Assembly: GCA_017560305.1 (NCBI GenBank)
Contig: JAFYOF010000103.1
Location: 1-7,187, forward strand
Direction of reading: 5' to 3'
From: Alistipes sp.
Lineage (GTDB): Bacteria; Bacteroidota; Bacteroidia; Bacteroidales; Rikenellaceae
DNA: 7,187 nucleotides
Part shown: positions 1 to 5,183 of the stretch, one piece after another
Position numbering within the stretch: position 1 is the stretch's first letter
How the letters are laid out: every line of letters begins with the position of its first letter
Program-made: the position numbers and the translations under genes
The notes under the pieces: generated by a model
What the model was told of the DNA's origin: nothing
Databases searched by the model: none
The model's input: only the letters and a program-made list of their open reading frames with translations

Positions 1-38
1 AAAAATTTGATAAAGCTATCGTTATACTCCTTCGCATA

Positions 39-77
39 ATGGACATTGGAGCACACATTTTAGATTTAATTAAATAA
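39..77 (+). other. 12-codon upstream ORF resembling the start of the XRE gene
   Basis: An ATG frame reading MDIGAHILDLIK ends in TAA two bases before the ATG of the XRE gene. Its first four residues, MDIG, and the following hydrophobic spacing match the start of that gene (MDIGTAIKTIRK). At DNA level ATGGACATTGGA here matches ATGGACATAGGA at 80-91, 11 of 12. It may be the remnant of a duplicated or replaced XRE start, or a short leader whose termination feeds ribosomes into the next start. The identity is seen in the sequence; translation of the peptide is inference. Confidence 0.4.
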
Positions 78-79
78 CC

Positions 80-373
80 ATGGACATAGGAACCGCCATT
101 AAGACCATTAGAAAACAAAAAGGCATAACACAAAAAGAACTGGCTTCAGCATGCGGCATTTCAACCAATGCTCTATGCAGCATTGAGAACAACTACACAA
201 TGCCCGCCAAAGCCACCATCACTAAAATTTGCCAGTCTCTGAACATTCCTTCTGCATATCTTCTATTTTTCAGCATTCAAGACGAAGATTTACCAAAGGA
301 TTCACAAGCACTTTTCAATGCCCTATCTGAGCCATTGAAAAATGTACTTCTAGAAGATATCTCTAAAGATTAA
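80..373 (+). CDS. Small XRE-family helix-turn-helix transcriptional regulator
   Basis: A 97-residue protein consisting almost entirely of a Cro/C1-type DNA-binding domain. Residues about 6-61 show the family pattern: IKTIRKQKGITQKELA for helices 1-2, the turn ACGIS, recognition helix TNALCSIENNYT, then ATITKICQSLNIPSAYLLFF. The tail 62-97 is acidic (DEDLPKD) with one amphipathic helix (LFNALSEPLKNVLLED), perhaps for dimerisation. There is no membrane segment and no ligand domain. Proteins of this size commonly autoregulate or act as immunity repressors on mobile elements; the target here is unknown. ATG 80 is chosen because the HTH begins immediately after it. No Shine-Dalgarno sequence is seen, as usual in Bacteroidetes, and no convincing -33/-7 promoter was found in the 79 bases upstream. 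A strong hairpin follows the stop codon. It is the only gene left of the IS, and its relation to the minus-strand operon is not established. Confidence 0.85.
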   Translation: MDIGTAIKTIRKQKGITQKELASACGISTNALCSIENNYTMPAKATITKICQSLNIPSAYLLFFSIQDEDLPKDSQALFNALSEPLKNVLLEDISKD

Positions 374-401
374 AAATAGGCAGTTCCTAAGGTAACGAAA
401 G

Positions 402-428
402 GCCGGGTCAAAAACGTTTTGATCCGGC
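402..428 (+). terminator. Stem-loop downstream of the XRE gene, likely terminator
   Basis: Arms 402-413 and 417-428 (GCCGGGTCAAAA and TTTTGATCCGGC) pair over 12 positions with one G.T wobble and a 3-base loop. The stem begins 28 bases after the XRE stop codon and ends 6 bases before the IS66 end. The U-tract that normally follows a rho-independent terminator is missing on the plus strand; on the minus strand the stem is followed by CTTTCGTT. It may terminate weakly in either direction. Confidence 0.55.
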
Positions 429-433
429 TGTAA

Positions 434-447
434 GGTAAGCATCCGAT
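434..447 (+). repeat. IS66 left terminal inverted repeat
   Basis: GGTAAGCATCCGAT is the exact reverse complement of 3076-3089. Similarity continues inward with mismatches and a 2-base gap (GAAATGCATATTGT here against AAAGTACATTGT at the other end). The element proper most likely starts at 435 (GTAAGC), because IS66 ends typically begin GTAA; the flanking G matches by chance or is part of the element. Confidence 0.9.
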
Positions 448-456
448 GAAATGCAT

Positions 457-488
457 ATTGTAGCAGGGAGCGATCTCTGCTACTTTTG
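457..488 (+). promoter_or_regulatory. Candidate Bacteroidetes promoter for tnpA
   Basis: ATTG at 457-460 and TACTTTTG at 481-488 are 20 bases apart. This fits the Bacteroides primary-sigma pattern, TTG then about 19-21 bases then TAnnTTTG, with the -7 box a full match. Transcription would start near 495, leaving a leader of only about a dozen bases before ATG 507. The spacer is almost entirely the palindrome described at 460-483. Promoter activity is inferred from sequence only. Confidence 0.6.
460..483 (+). terminator. Stem-loop at IS66 left end, likely blocks read-in transcription
   Basis: Arms 460-469 and 474-483 (GTAGCAGGGA and TCTCTGCTAC) pair over 10 positions with one G.T wobble around a GCGA tetraloop of the GNRA type, and TTTT follows at 484-487. 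This is the form of an intrinsic terminator. It lies upstream of the expected start of the tnpA transcript, so only RNA entering from outside the IS would contain it. Shielding from outside transcription is known for other insertion sequences such as IS10 and IS50; its role here is inferred. Confidence 0.6.
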
Positions 489-506
489 TATCAAAACGAT
501 ACGAAT

Positions 507-881
507 ATGCTTACGAGAGAAGAAATACTTACAATTGAAGACTACTGTGCAGAGCACAAGATAAGTTATAAAACAAGGTTAGCGGAACTTCAAGTTCCAT
601 TATGGGACTTCTATAAGGCCAAAAAGAAATATAGAGAAGAGGATTCAATGGATACCGGGCCTGGACAGTTCGTCCAATTGAGTTCAGGTCGATGTGTTCC
701 AGGCAGAATGCCAGCGGCCAGGACTCCTGGCAGAGCAGGAAAACAAGAAAAGCAAACCTCTGCCAGGCCTGAAAGCTATCTTACTATTGAGCTTCAGACA
801 CGTTGTGGAACTGCCATGCGAATCCAAGGCATGATGACTCCTGATTATATAAAGGAACTAATCTCCGCAAGCAATGTTTAG
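507..881 (+). CDS. tnpA: IS66 accessory protein TnpA
   Basis: The first gene of the IS66 cassette, a 124-residue accessory protein needed together with TnpB for transposition in this family; its biochemical role is poorly defined. The N-terminal third (LTREEILTIEDYCAEHK, then RLAELQVPLWDFYKAKKKY) is helical and resembles a helix-turn-helix segment. The middle (GQFVQLSSGRCVPGRMPAA and on) is a basic Pro/Gly/Arg-rich linker. The end (YLTIELQTRCGTAMRIQG, then TPDYIKELI) is the usual beta-strand and helix tail. ATG 507 is preferred over an in-frame TTG at 486, because the TTG lies within the putative -7 box and hairpin tail. The stop overlaps the tnpB start by 8 bases, a translational coupling arrangement. 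The linker-coding DNA is unusually rich in CCAGG/CCTGG and internally palindromic. Confidence 0.87.
   Translation: MLTREEILTIEDYCAEHKISYKTRLAELQVPLWDFYKAKKKYREEDSMDTGPGQFVQLSSGRCVPGRMPAARTPGRAGKQEKQTSARPESYLTIELQTRCGTAMRIQGMMTPDYIKELISASNV
717..767 (+). repeat. Nested inverted repeats inside tnpA
   Basis: GCCAGGA-C-TCCTGGC (717-731) is a perfect 7-bp palindrome with a one-base centre. Overlapping it, CCTGGCAGAG (726-735) is the exact complement of CTCTGCCAGG (758-767) across a 22-base A-rich loop. The two pairings share 726-731 and so exclude each other, which would allow a switch between two mRNA folds within the coding region. No function is demonstrated. Confidence 0.5.
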
Positions 882-1233
882 CTTGAACGATAGCATGCGC
901 TATTGGCTTTACAATAAGCCTGTCAATATGCGCTTAGGGTTCAATGGCCTGACCGGCATTGTCAATAACAATATGGGTATGAGTATTCGTAGCGGAGATG
1001 TGTTTGTATTTGTCAATGCGTCAAAGAACAGGATAAAGATACTTCACAAGGAAGAGGGTGGCCTGGTGCTCTATGCGATGCGAGTTGAAATGGGGAGATT
1101 GAGAATCCCATTCTTTGGAGAAACGGATGATATTGCAGGCGACTTCAAGTATGAAGACCTTATTTTCATGGCAAGATCTGCAATGGAAAGTCCTTATGTG
1201 AGACGTATGAAAATGCTCTCAAAAAGTGTGTAA
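874..1233 (+). CDS. tnpB: IS66 accessory protein TnpB (Orf2)
   Basis: A 119-residue protein matching the IS66 Orf2/TnpB family, the second accessory protein for transposition; it is unrelated to the RNA-guided TnpB nucleases of IS200/IS605. Family landmarks are the start (LNDSMRYWLYNKPVNMRLGFNGL), the segment MGMSIRSGDVFVFVNASKNRIKIL, then GGLVLYAMRVEMGRLRIPF near the C-terminus. Two substitutions are worth noting: most members have D-x-R-K/R near residue 19, here VNMR, and a Trp-rich turn before the lysine segment is reduced. Length is normal for the family (about 115-120). ATG 874 lies inside the last codons of tnpA (ATGTTTAG), so translation is probably coupled. A hairpin with T-run follows before tnpC. 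Confidence 0.92.
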   Translation: MFSLNDSMRYWLYNKPVNMRLGFNGLTGIVNNNMGMSIRSGDVFVFVNASKNRIKILHKEEGGLVLYAMRVEMGRLRIPFFGETDDIAGDFKYEDLIFMARSAMESPYVRRMKMLSKSV

Positions 1234-1254
1234 AAGATACTGCTTATAAAGAAG

Positions 1255-1290
1255 AAAATCGGCGTTCTGCTTGCGTAAAACGCCGATTTT
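1255..1290 (+). terminator. Terminator-like hairpin between tnpB and tnpC
   Basis: Arms 1255-1266 and 1279-1290 (AAAATCGGCGTT and AACGCCGATTTT) form a perfect 12-bp stem with a 12-base loop, and the descending arm ends in a run of five T (1287-1291). This is a good intrinsic terminator, placed 21 bases after tnpB. An outer pair, AAAGATAC 1233-1240 with GTATCTTT 1293-1300, could close the whole interval into a larger nested fold. It should reduce transcription reaching the transposase gene. Confidence 0.75.
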
Positions 1291-1301
1291 TCGTATCTTT
1301 A
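1271..1301 (+). promoter_or_regulatory. Candidate internal promoter for tnpC
   Basis: TTG at 1271-1273, in the loop of the hairpin, and TATCTTTA at 1294-1301 are 20 bases apart. The -7 box matches TAnnTTTG except for its last base. Transcription would begin near 1308, 16 bases before tnpC ATG 1324. If real, it would let the transposase be made despite the terminator. Weak evidence, since it rests on spacing and one imperfect box. Confidence 0.35.
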
Positions 1302-1323
1302 TATCAGAAAACAAACAGAGAGA

Positions 1324-2985
1324 ATGTCATCAAAGGATCAGGAAATATTGCGACTTAAGGCCGAACTTGCCAAACTTCAGGCTGAGCAACATAAGCTGGA
1401 AGAGCTTAACCGCCAGCTTGAGGATGAGCAAAAGAAACTTGCTGCTGCAAAGTCTGTAATATCAAAGCTGGAGGCTGATAGCCAAAACAAACAGAAGACG
1501 ATAGATCAGATGCAGTCCGTAATTGACAGCCTGCAGAACATGATGGCATGGTTCCGCAAGAAGTTGTTCGGCTCTATGAGCGAGAAACACCTTCCTCTAG
1601 ATCCATCTGTACTTCAGCCCTCTCTTTTTGATGATTTTCTATCTGAAGAAGAACAGGCAGCATTGGATGCTGAAGTAAGAAAAATGGAGGAGCAGAATGC
1701 TAAGCTTATAGAGGTAAAACCTCATAAGCGAGAGGTGCGTAAACCTATCCTTAGGGGAGACTTGCCTGTAGAGGAGACTCACATCCATCCGGAGGGGATC
1801 AATCTTGATGAATATGTTGAAATTGGAGTAGAGACAACGGACAGAATAGCTATCCGCCCTGCAGTTATGTATATAGACCGTACAGTGCGCCATAAATATG
1901 TACTTAAGTCAAGTATACAGATAGAGGAACCTGAAAAGCAGACTTTCCATATTGCACCACTGCCACAGATGATAATCCCCAAAGGCATGGCATCTGAAAG
2001 CCTTCTGGCAGATATCCTGATAGACAAGTATGTATATCACCTTCCATTCTACAGGGTTATACAGAAATATAAGGAATTGGGAGTATTGTTGAGTGACTCC
2101 ACGCTTGGAGACTGGTTCTCTACCGTTTGTGCAAAACTACGGCCCCTATATGACAAGCTCCGGGAAAAGATCATGAGTTCGGACTACATACAAGTGGATG
2201 AGAGCACGTTGCCTGTAATAGACAACGAGAAACATCGTGCCGTCAAGGGATATGTCTGGGCGGTAAGGGATGCCGTATGCGGTGATGTATACTTCCATTA
2301 TGATATGGGTTCCCGTAGCGGAGAAACTGCCAGAAAACTTATTGGCGGCTATCGAGGTACAATCCAGACAGACGGGTATGAAGTGTATGAGGCTTATGAA
2401 AACGCACCTGGCAAACGGATGATAGGCTGTTGGGCCCATGCTAGACGCAAGTTCGTTGAAGCCATGGATGAAAGTAAGAAACACGCAAGTGAAGCTCTGG
2501 TATATATTGGCAAACTTTATGGCATAGAGAAAGAAATGCGAGAAGCCAACCTAGATTGCCAGGCTATACAAAAACGCAGGCAGGAAGAATCCTACAAAAT
2601 AATCCAGGAGTTCGAAAAATGGATGAACTCAGTAGCCGGGTTGTTCACTCCTAAATCAAGAATGGGAAAAGCATTGGTATATACATATACACTCTTACCT
2701 CGTTTGGGCCGATATGTATTGGATGGAAGATACCATATTGACAACAATGGTATTGAAAATGCAATCCGTCCCATCGCCGTAGGACGCAAGAACTACCTGT
2801 TCTGCGGAAATCATGATGCAGCCATCAGAGCTGCAATTGTCTACTCGCTTTTCAGCAGCTGCAAGGCGCATGATGTTGATGTTCGCACATGGCTTGAAGA
2901 TGTCTTGAAAAGAATACCAGTGGAAAAAGACATTGACAATCTATTACCACACCAATGGCAGTCATTAGCCGGAAATAGTCACTAA
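1324..2985 (+). CDS. tnpC: IS66-family DDE transposase TnpC
   Basis: A 553-residue transposase that cuts and joins the IS ends. Residues 5-75 form a long coiled coil (leucine-heavy heptads, KLEELNRQLEDEQKKL), followed by the family segment MMAWFRKKLFGSMSEK at 73-88. The region about 135-215 corresponds to the IS66 zinc-finger segment but has no cysteines, so metal binding there seems lost. The catalytic core has D292 (QVDEST), D350 (QTDGYEVY) and E478 (NNGIENAIRPI). CWAHARRKF at 369-377 is the conserved insertion motif between the second Asp and the Glu. The C-terminal IS66 tail includes LFSSCKAHDVDVRTWLEDVL (509-528). Length is normal (500-560). ATG 1324 fits the beginning of the coiled coil. 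No truncation or frameshift is seen, so the enzyme should be active if expressed. Confidence 0.96.
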   Translation: MSSKDQEILRLKAELAKLQAEQHKLEELNRQLEDEQKKLAAAKSVISKLEADSQNKQKTIDQMQSVIDSLQNMMAWFRKKLFGSMSEKHLPLDPSVLQPSLFDDFLSEEEQAALDAEVRKMEEQNAKLIEVKPHKREVRKPILRGDLPVEETHIHPEGINLDEYVEIGVETTDRIAIRPAVMYIDRTVRHKYVLKSSIQIEEPEKQTFHIAPLPQMIIPKGMASESLLADILIDKYVYHLPFYRVIQKYKELGVLLSDSTLGDWFSTVCAKLRPLYDKLREKIMSSDYIQVDESTLPVIDNEKHRAVKGYVWAVRDAVCGDVYFHYDMGSRSGETARKLIGGYRGTIQTDGYEVYEAYENAPGKRMIGCWAHARRKFVEAMDESKKHASEALVYIGKLYGIEKEMREANLDCQAIQKRRQEESYKIIQEFEKWMNSVAGLFTPKSRMGKALVYTYTLLPRLGRYVLDGRYHIDNNGIENAIRPIAVGRKNYLFCGNHDAAIRAAIVYSLFSSCKAHDVDVRTWLEDVLKRIPVEKDIDNLLPHQWQSLAGNSH

Positions 2986-3006
2986 TACCTGCAACTTGAT
3001 AACTAA

Positions 3007-3045
3007 TAGCCGCTATTACCAGCAAATTATAGGTAATAGCGGCTA
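3007..3045. terminator. Perfect 14-bp stem-loop inside IS66 right end
   Basis: TAGCCGCTATTACC at 3007-3020 is the exact complement of GGTAATAGCGGCTA at 3032-3045, with an 11-base loop. It lies 21 bases after the tnpC stop and, on the minus strand, 8 bases after the stop of the chimeric J-domain gene. It is therefore placed to end transcripts from both sides. Neither strand has a long T-run after it, so it could instead act as an RNA-stabilising or read-in-blocking structure. The repeated CTAATAG/CTATTA words around it add further weak pairings. Confidence 0.55.
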
Positions 3046-3053
3046 ATTGTATG

Positions 3054-4088
3054 CTAATAGTCGACAATGTACTTTATCGGATGCTTACCCTGCCACTTTT
3101 GATGAGCTACAATAACCTCCTGTCTCTCCTTTTCAAGTAGTACTTCCGTTTCAGGTGTGTAGCCAAGAAACTCGATGCAGCCACCATTGTAGCCTGTGAG
3201 TTTACAGCGGATACCGGCTTTCTCCAATTTATCCATTCGTTTCTGTGCGGTTTTGGCACTGGAATATGATAATGGCCAGAAGTATTTGTCGCCACTATGC
3301 CCGTAGGAATCCTCTCCGAGCACCATTTTCCCTTGCAGTCGTTGGCTGTTGTGGAAACTGAAGTATGCACCACCCAATGCCTGACGTATTGCCTTATGTG
3401 CAGCACCTTCAGGGTGCTTGAACACATCGGGCTTTTTGCCCTTGCAATCCAATTTCGGCAAATCTACCTTGTATGGCTTCTTGTAAGTTCCAACACCTAA
3501 TGTAAGATAAAAATTGGTGCAGAAGTAGTCGGTCATTGGATCGCTGTCATCGAAGTTGTATGACATCACAAAGTCGCAGACATTCTTCATTACCTCTTTG
3601 GCTCTATCGGTTAGAGTCTGGTCTCCATCAATGTTGTAATGATTCACATCATGGTGGAACACTACGCCCTTATCCTTCTTAAAAGCCTCGAAGTCGGCTT
3701 TTACAAGGTAAATATGGATAGAGTTATAGTTGTGCCTTGACACCGAGAACTTATACTTGGGATAAGTCTCTTTCATCCAGTTACGCACCAGCTCCATAAT
3801 CTCAGGAGCGTGCTGCCCTTTATAGTTGCGACCTTTCCAACGATACTCGTTATATACGAAGTCGGTATATTCTTTCGCCGATGCTCCTGCATAGTCATTC
3901 TCATAACCTGAAGCATTAGCCGATACAGTTGTATCGTTCTTCCATATCTCGTGGAGCCGTTCAAACTCCACATTGATTTGTTGCATCACTTCGGTACTGC
4001 CACCTTTGTCGGGATGGTTCTCCAATGCCAATCGGCGATACTCCTTCTTGAGTTCCGCCAATGAGTGTATATTCTTAAAGTAAGCCAT
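3054..4088 (-). CDS. J-domain protein with LPD29-like region, 3' end replaced by IS66
   Basis: A 344-codon frame. Residues 1-50 are a J-domain with the HPD motif at 25-27 (LENHPDKGG), the part of DnaJ-type co-chaperones that stimulates Hsp70 (DnaK) ATPase. There is no Gly/Phe region or zinc centre, so it is a class III (J-only) type. Residues about 82-200 (WKGRNYKGQHAPEIMELVR, YPKYKFSVSRH, then YNFDDSDPMTDYFCTNFY) resemble the large polyvalent protein-associated domain LPD29 found in phage and conjugative-element proteins. The rest (GGAYFSFHNSQRLQGK, KRMDKLEKAGIRCKL) is unassigned. Residues 334-344 (GKHPIKYIVDY) are coded by the IS66 end, so the native C-terminus is lost after about residue 333. 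The start is ATG 4088, after the shared spacer TAA-ATCTACAACT-ATG. It is the last gene of the operon, so the IS does not block genes downstream. The J-domain call is strong; LPD29 is from memory of the family. Confidence 0.85.
   Translation of the reverse strand: MAYFKNIHSLAELKKEYRRLALENHPDKGGSTEVMQQINVEFERLHEIWKNDTTVSANASGYENDYAGASAKEYTDFVYNEYRWKGRNYKGQHAPEIMELVRNWMKETYPKYKFSVSRHNYNSIHIYLVKADFEAFKKDKGVVFHHDVNHYNIDGDQTLTDRAKEVMKNVCDFVMSYNFDDSDPMTDYFCTNFYLTLGVGTYKKPYKVDLPKLDCKGKKPDVFKHPEGAAHKAIRQALGGAYFSFHNSQRLQGKMVLGEDSYGHSGDKYFWPLSYSSAKTAQKRMDKLEKAGIRCKLTGYNGGCIEFLGYTPETEVLLEKERQEVIVAHQKWQGKHPIKYIVDY
3076..3089 (-). repeat. IS66 right terminal inverted repeat
   Basis: ATCGGATGCTTACC is the exact reverse complement of the left end at 434-447. 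The outermost GTAAGC (read on the minus strand, from 3088) is typical for IS66 ends. On the minus strand this repeat is also read as codons of the J-domain gene (GGT AAG CAT CCG AT...), which shows that the IS end lies within that reading frame. Confidence 0.9.
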
Positions 4089-4098
4089 AGTTGTAGAT

Positions 4099-4308
4099 TT
4101 AGTAGGTTAATACCATTGTAAAATACTCCATACATTCGTTCTCAATGCCGAGACCGCTGCAAGAGAGTTCAATATCGCTCTCTTGCAGATCGTTTACCTC
4201 TTGCAGTTCTCTGAGGTGGCGTATCTCGTCATTCAGATACTCCTTTGCAGTTGCTTCATCGCAGTTACAAGCACCACATATTCTTTCGATGATTTCATTC
4301 TCTGCCAT
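4099..4308 (-). CDS. Small acidic protein of unknown function (69 aa)
   Basis: I do not recognise this family by name. The protein is helical and acidic: MAENEIIERICGACNCDEATAKEYL, then LRELQEVNDLQESDIELSCSGLGIENECMEYF. It has five cysteines, including CGACNC near the N-terminus, but no second CxxC, so zinc binding is uncertain. CNCDEATAKEYLNDEI looks like a UBA- or CUE-like helical turn, a weak guess. Two starts are possible. ATG 4320 overlaps the previous stop as TAATG and gives 73 aa. ATG 4308 gives 69 aa and leaves the spacer TAA-TGCTTACTACT-ATG, which matches the spacers of three neighbouring genes, so 4308 is preferred. It is followed after 10 bases by the J-domain gene. Confidence 0.7.
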   Translation of the reverse strand: MAENEIIERICGACNCDEATAKEYLNDEIRHLRELQEVNDLQESDIELSCSGLGIENECMEYFTMVLTY

Positions 4309-4319
4309 AGTAGTAAGCA

Positions 4320-4931
4320 TTATGATTGTGAATTGTTATAGAGTTCTCGCTGGGTGTCATAGTCCTGACCATTCCACCAATCATTGCAGGCATCCACAAA
4401 GGATTGTGAGCCATCTTCCGAAGAGTAATCGACCTCGTGCAAGCCTGTAATACTCTCCAATGTGATAAAGTCAAGATCTTTCCACCAGTCTTGCATACGC
4501 TGCTTGTAATCACTCAGGGAGCAGAAATTATGACTCTGTTCACAGTCTGCACACCATTTGCAGTCCGTATCATCGTCATCTACATCGCTTAGATATTCTG
4601 CGTTGTTAGCATCTACCCAAGCCTGAATCTCAATCAGCCTTGAGCCGCAAGCATCGCAAACATATACATCTTCATCGTGAGGCTCCTCTCTTAACGCCTT
4701 GCCATCATAGAGTGCCACAGCACGATTGACAAGCAGTTCACGATTGTTGTCCGAGAGTTCGGCATAGAATCTTTCTGCCGCTCCGAGTATTGATTTACTT
4801 GCGAGTGAGTTCCATTTCTCCCAGAAGTGCTTATACATACTTCCGAAAGTAATCTTGCACTCATCCTCGCCCCAAGCGTTCCACATATAGTAGTGGAAAC
4901 TCGATACTGCATTTACAGGGTCTAATCTCAT
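4320..4931 (-). CDS. Cys-rich, Trp-rich putative zinc-binding protein (203 aa)
   Basis: Unnamed family, which I associate with Bacteroidales mobile elements. From ATG 4931, residues 1-90 are helical and aromatic (RLDPVNAVSSFHYYMWNAWG, FWEKWNSLASKS, GAAERFYAELSDNNRELLVNRAV). A central zinc-ribbon-like part has CxxC at 92/95 (CDACGS) and CxxCxxC at 124/127/130 (CKWCADC), with a further Cys at 137. An acidic stretch (DVDDDD) separates the two knuckles. The C-terminal part carries tryptophan pairs (QDWWKDLDF, CNDWWNGQDYD). A TTG start at 4967 would overlap the preceding gene; ATG 4931 is preferred because it follows TAA-GATTACGACT-ATG, the spacer shared with neighbours. No enzyme motif is visible. 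Zinc binding is inferred from Cys spacing; a nucleic-acid or protein adaptor role is possible but unproven. Confidence 0.8.
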   Translation of the reverse strand: MRLDPVNAVSSFHYYMWNAWGEDECKITFGSMYKHFWEKWNSLASKSILGAAERFYAELSDNNRELLVNRAVALYDGKALREEPHDEDVYVCDACGSRLIEIQAWVDANNAEYLSDVDDDDTDCKWCADCEQSHNFCSLSDYKQRMQDWWKDLDFITLESITGLHEVDYSSEDGSQSFVDACNDWWNGQDYDTQRELYNNSQS

Positions 4932-4941
4932 AGTCGTAATC

Positions 4942-5172
4942 TTATTTGAGGTTATACATTCTTGCAAAGTGATTATTTACATCTGCAATTTTCTTCTTGT
5001 AGTATGGTTGATTCTCCTTGCACCATTCGGAAAGTTCCTGCTTATTCTTGAATGGAGGTTTCCAACTCTGACCACTCATAATCATTTCTACTTGTGGAGC
5101 CAATTCCTCAATGAATCGTCCAACAGTCCATCCTTCCCATATATGCTTGTTCATATTAATTACTGTTGCCAT
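4942..5172 (-). CDS. Small conserved-looking protein of unknown function (76 aa)
   Basis: No named family is recognised. The protein is a single small domain: MNKHIWEGWTVGRFIEELAPQ, a central MIMSGQSWKPPF, then KNKQELSEWCKENQPYYKKKIADVNNHFARMY. The aromatic residues (W12, W15, W37, W50) and basic C-terminal helix suggest a folded helical module, possibly binding nucleic acid or a partner. There is no signal peptide or membrane segment. The start is ATG 5172, after the spacer TAA-AGATTACGGCT-ATG, and the stop is followed after 10 bases by the Cys-rich gene. The tight spacing and the shared spacer support co-translation. Confidence 0.8.
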   Translation of the reverse strand: MATVINMNKHIWEGWTVGRFIEELAPQVEMIMSGQSWKPPFKNKQELSEWCKENQPYYKKKIADVNNHFARMYNLK

Positions 5173-5183
5173 AGCCGTAATCT

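Larger units (their letters stand above)
435..3088 (+). mobile_element. IS66-family insertion sequence, complete, about 2.65 kb
   Basis: The element has the family's three-gene layout (tnpA, tnpB, tnpC), ends beginning GTAAGC, and inverted ends identical over 14 bases (434-447 and 3076-3089) with weaker pairing for another dozen. IS66 elements usually start with GTAA and are 2.5-2.7 kb, so this length fits. All three genes are open, with no frameshift, and the DDE residues are present. Non-coding space holds strong stem-loops at 460-483, 1255-1290 and 3007-3045. The 8-bp direct repeat IS66 normally makes is absent: the left flank reads GCTGTAAG and the right flank CCTGCCAC. This implies a deletion or recombination after insertion. 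The right end interrupts the minus-strand J-domain gene. Confidence 0.93.

Noticed and set aside
373..434. Reading the J-domain gene on past the IS into 434-373 as its lost 3' end.
   Set aside because: The frame is open for about 22 codons but passes through the terminator-like hairpin and shows no resemblance to a conserved tail; without a target duplication the continuity cannot be supported.
874..1233. Possible RNA-guided nuclease because of the name TnpB.
   Set aside because: The IS66 TnpB is a 119-aa accessory protein with no RuvC motifs; the shared name is historical.
2146..2484. Minus-strand open frame of 112 codons within tnpC.
   Set aside because: It lies over the catalytic core of the transposase; no start context or recognisable domain.
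417..3103. TTTTGAT present on both sides of the IS (417-423 and 3097-3103), considered as a target duplication.
   Set aside because: The copies lie 11 and 8 bases away from the IS ends and are 7 bases long; an IS66 duplication must abut the ends and be 8 bases.
4932..4967. TTG-initiated N-terminal extension of the Cys-rich protein.
   Set aside because: It would overlap the previous gene, and ATG 4931 has the shared pre-start spacer.
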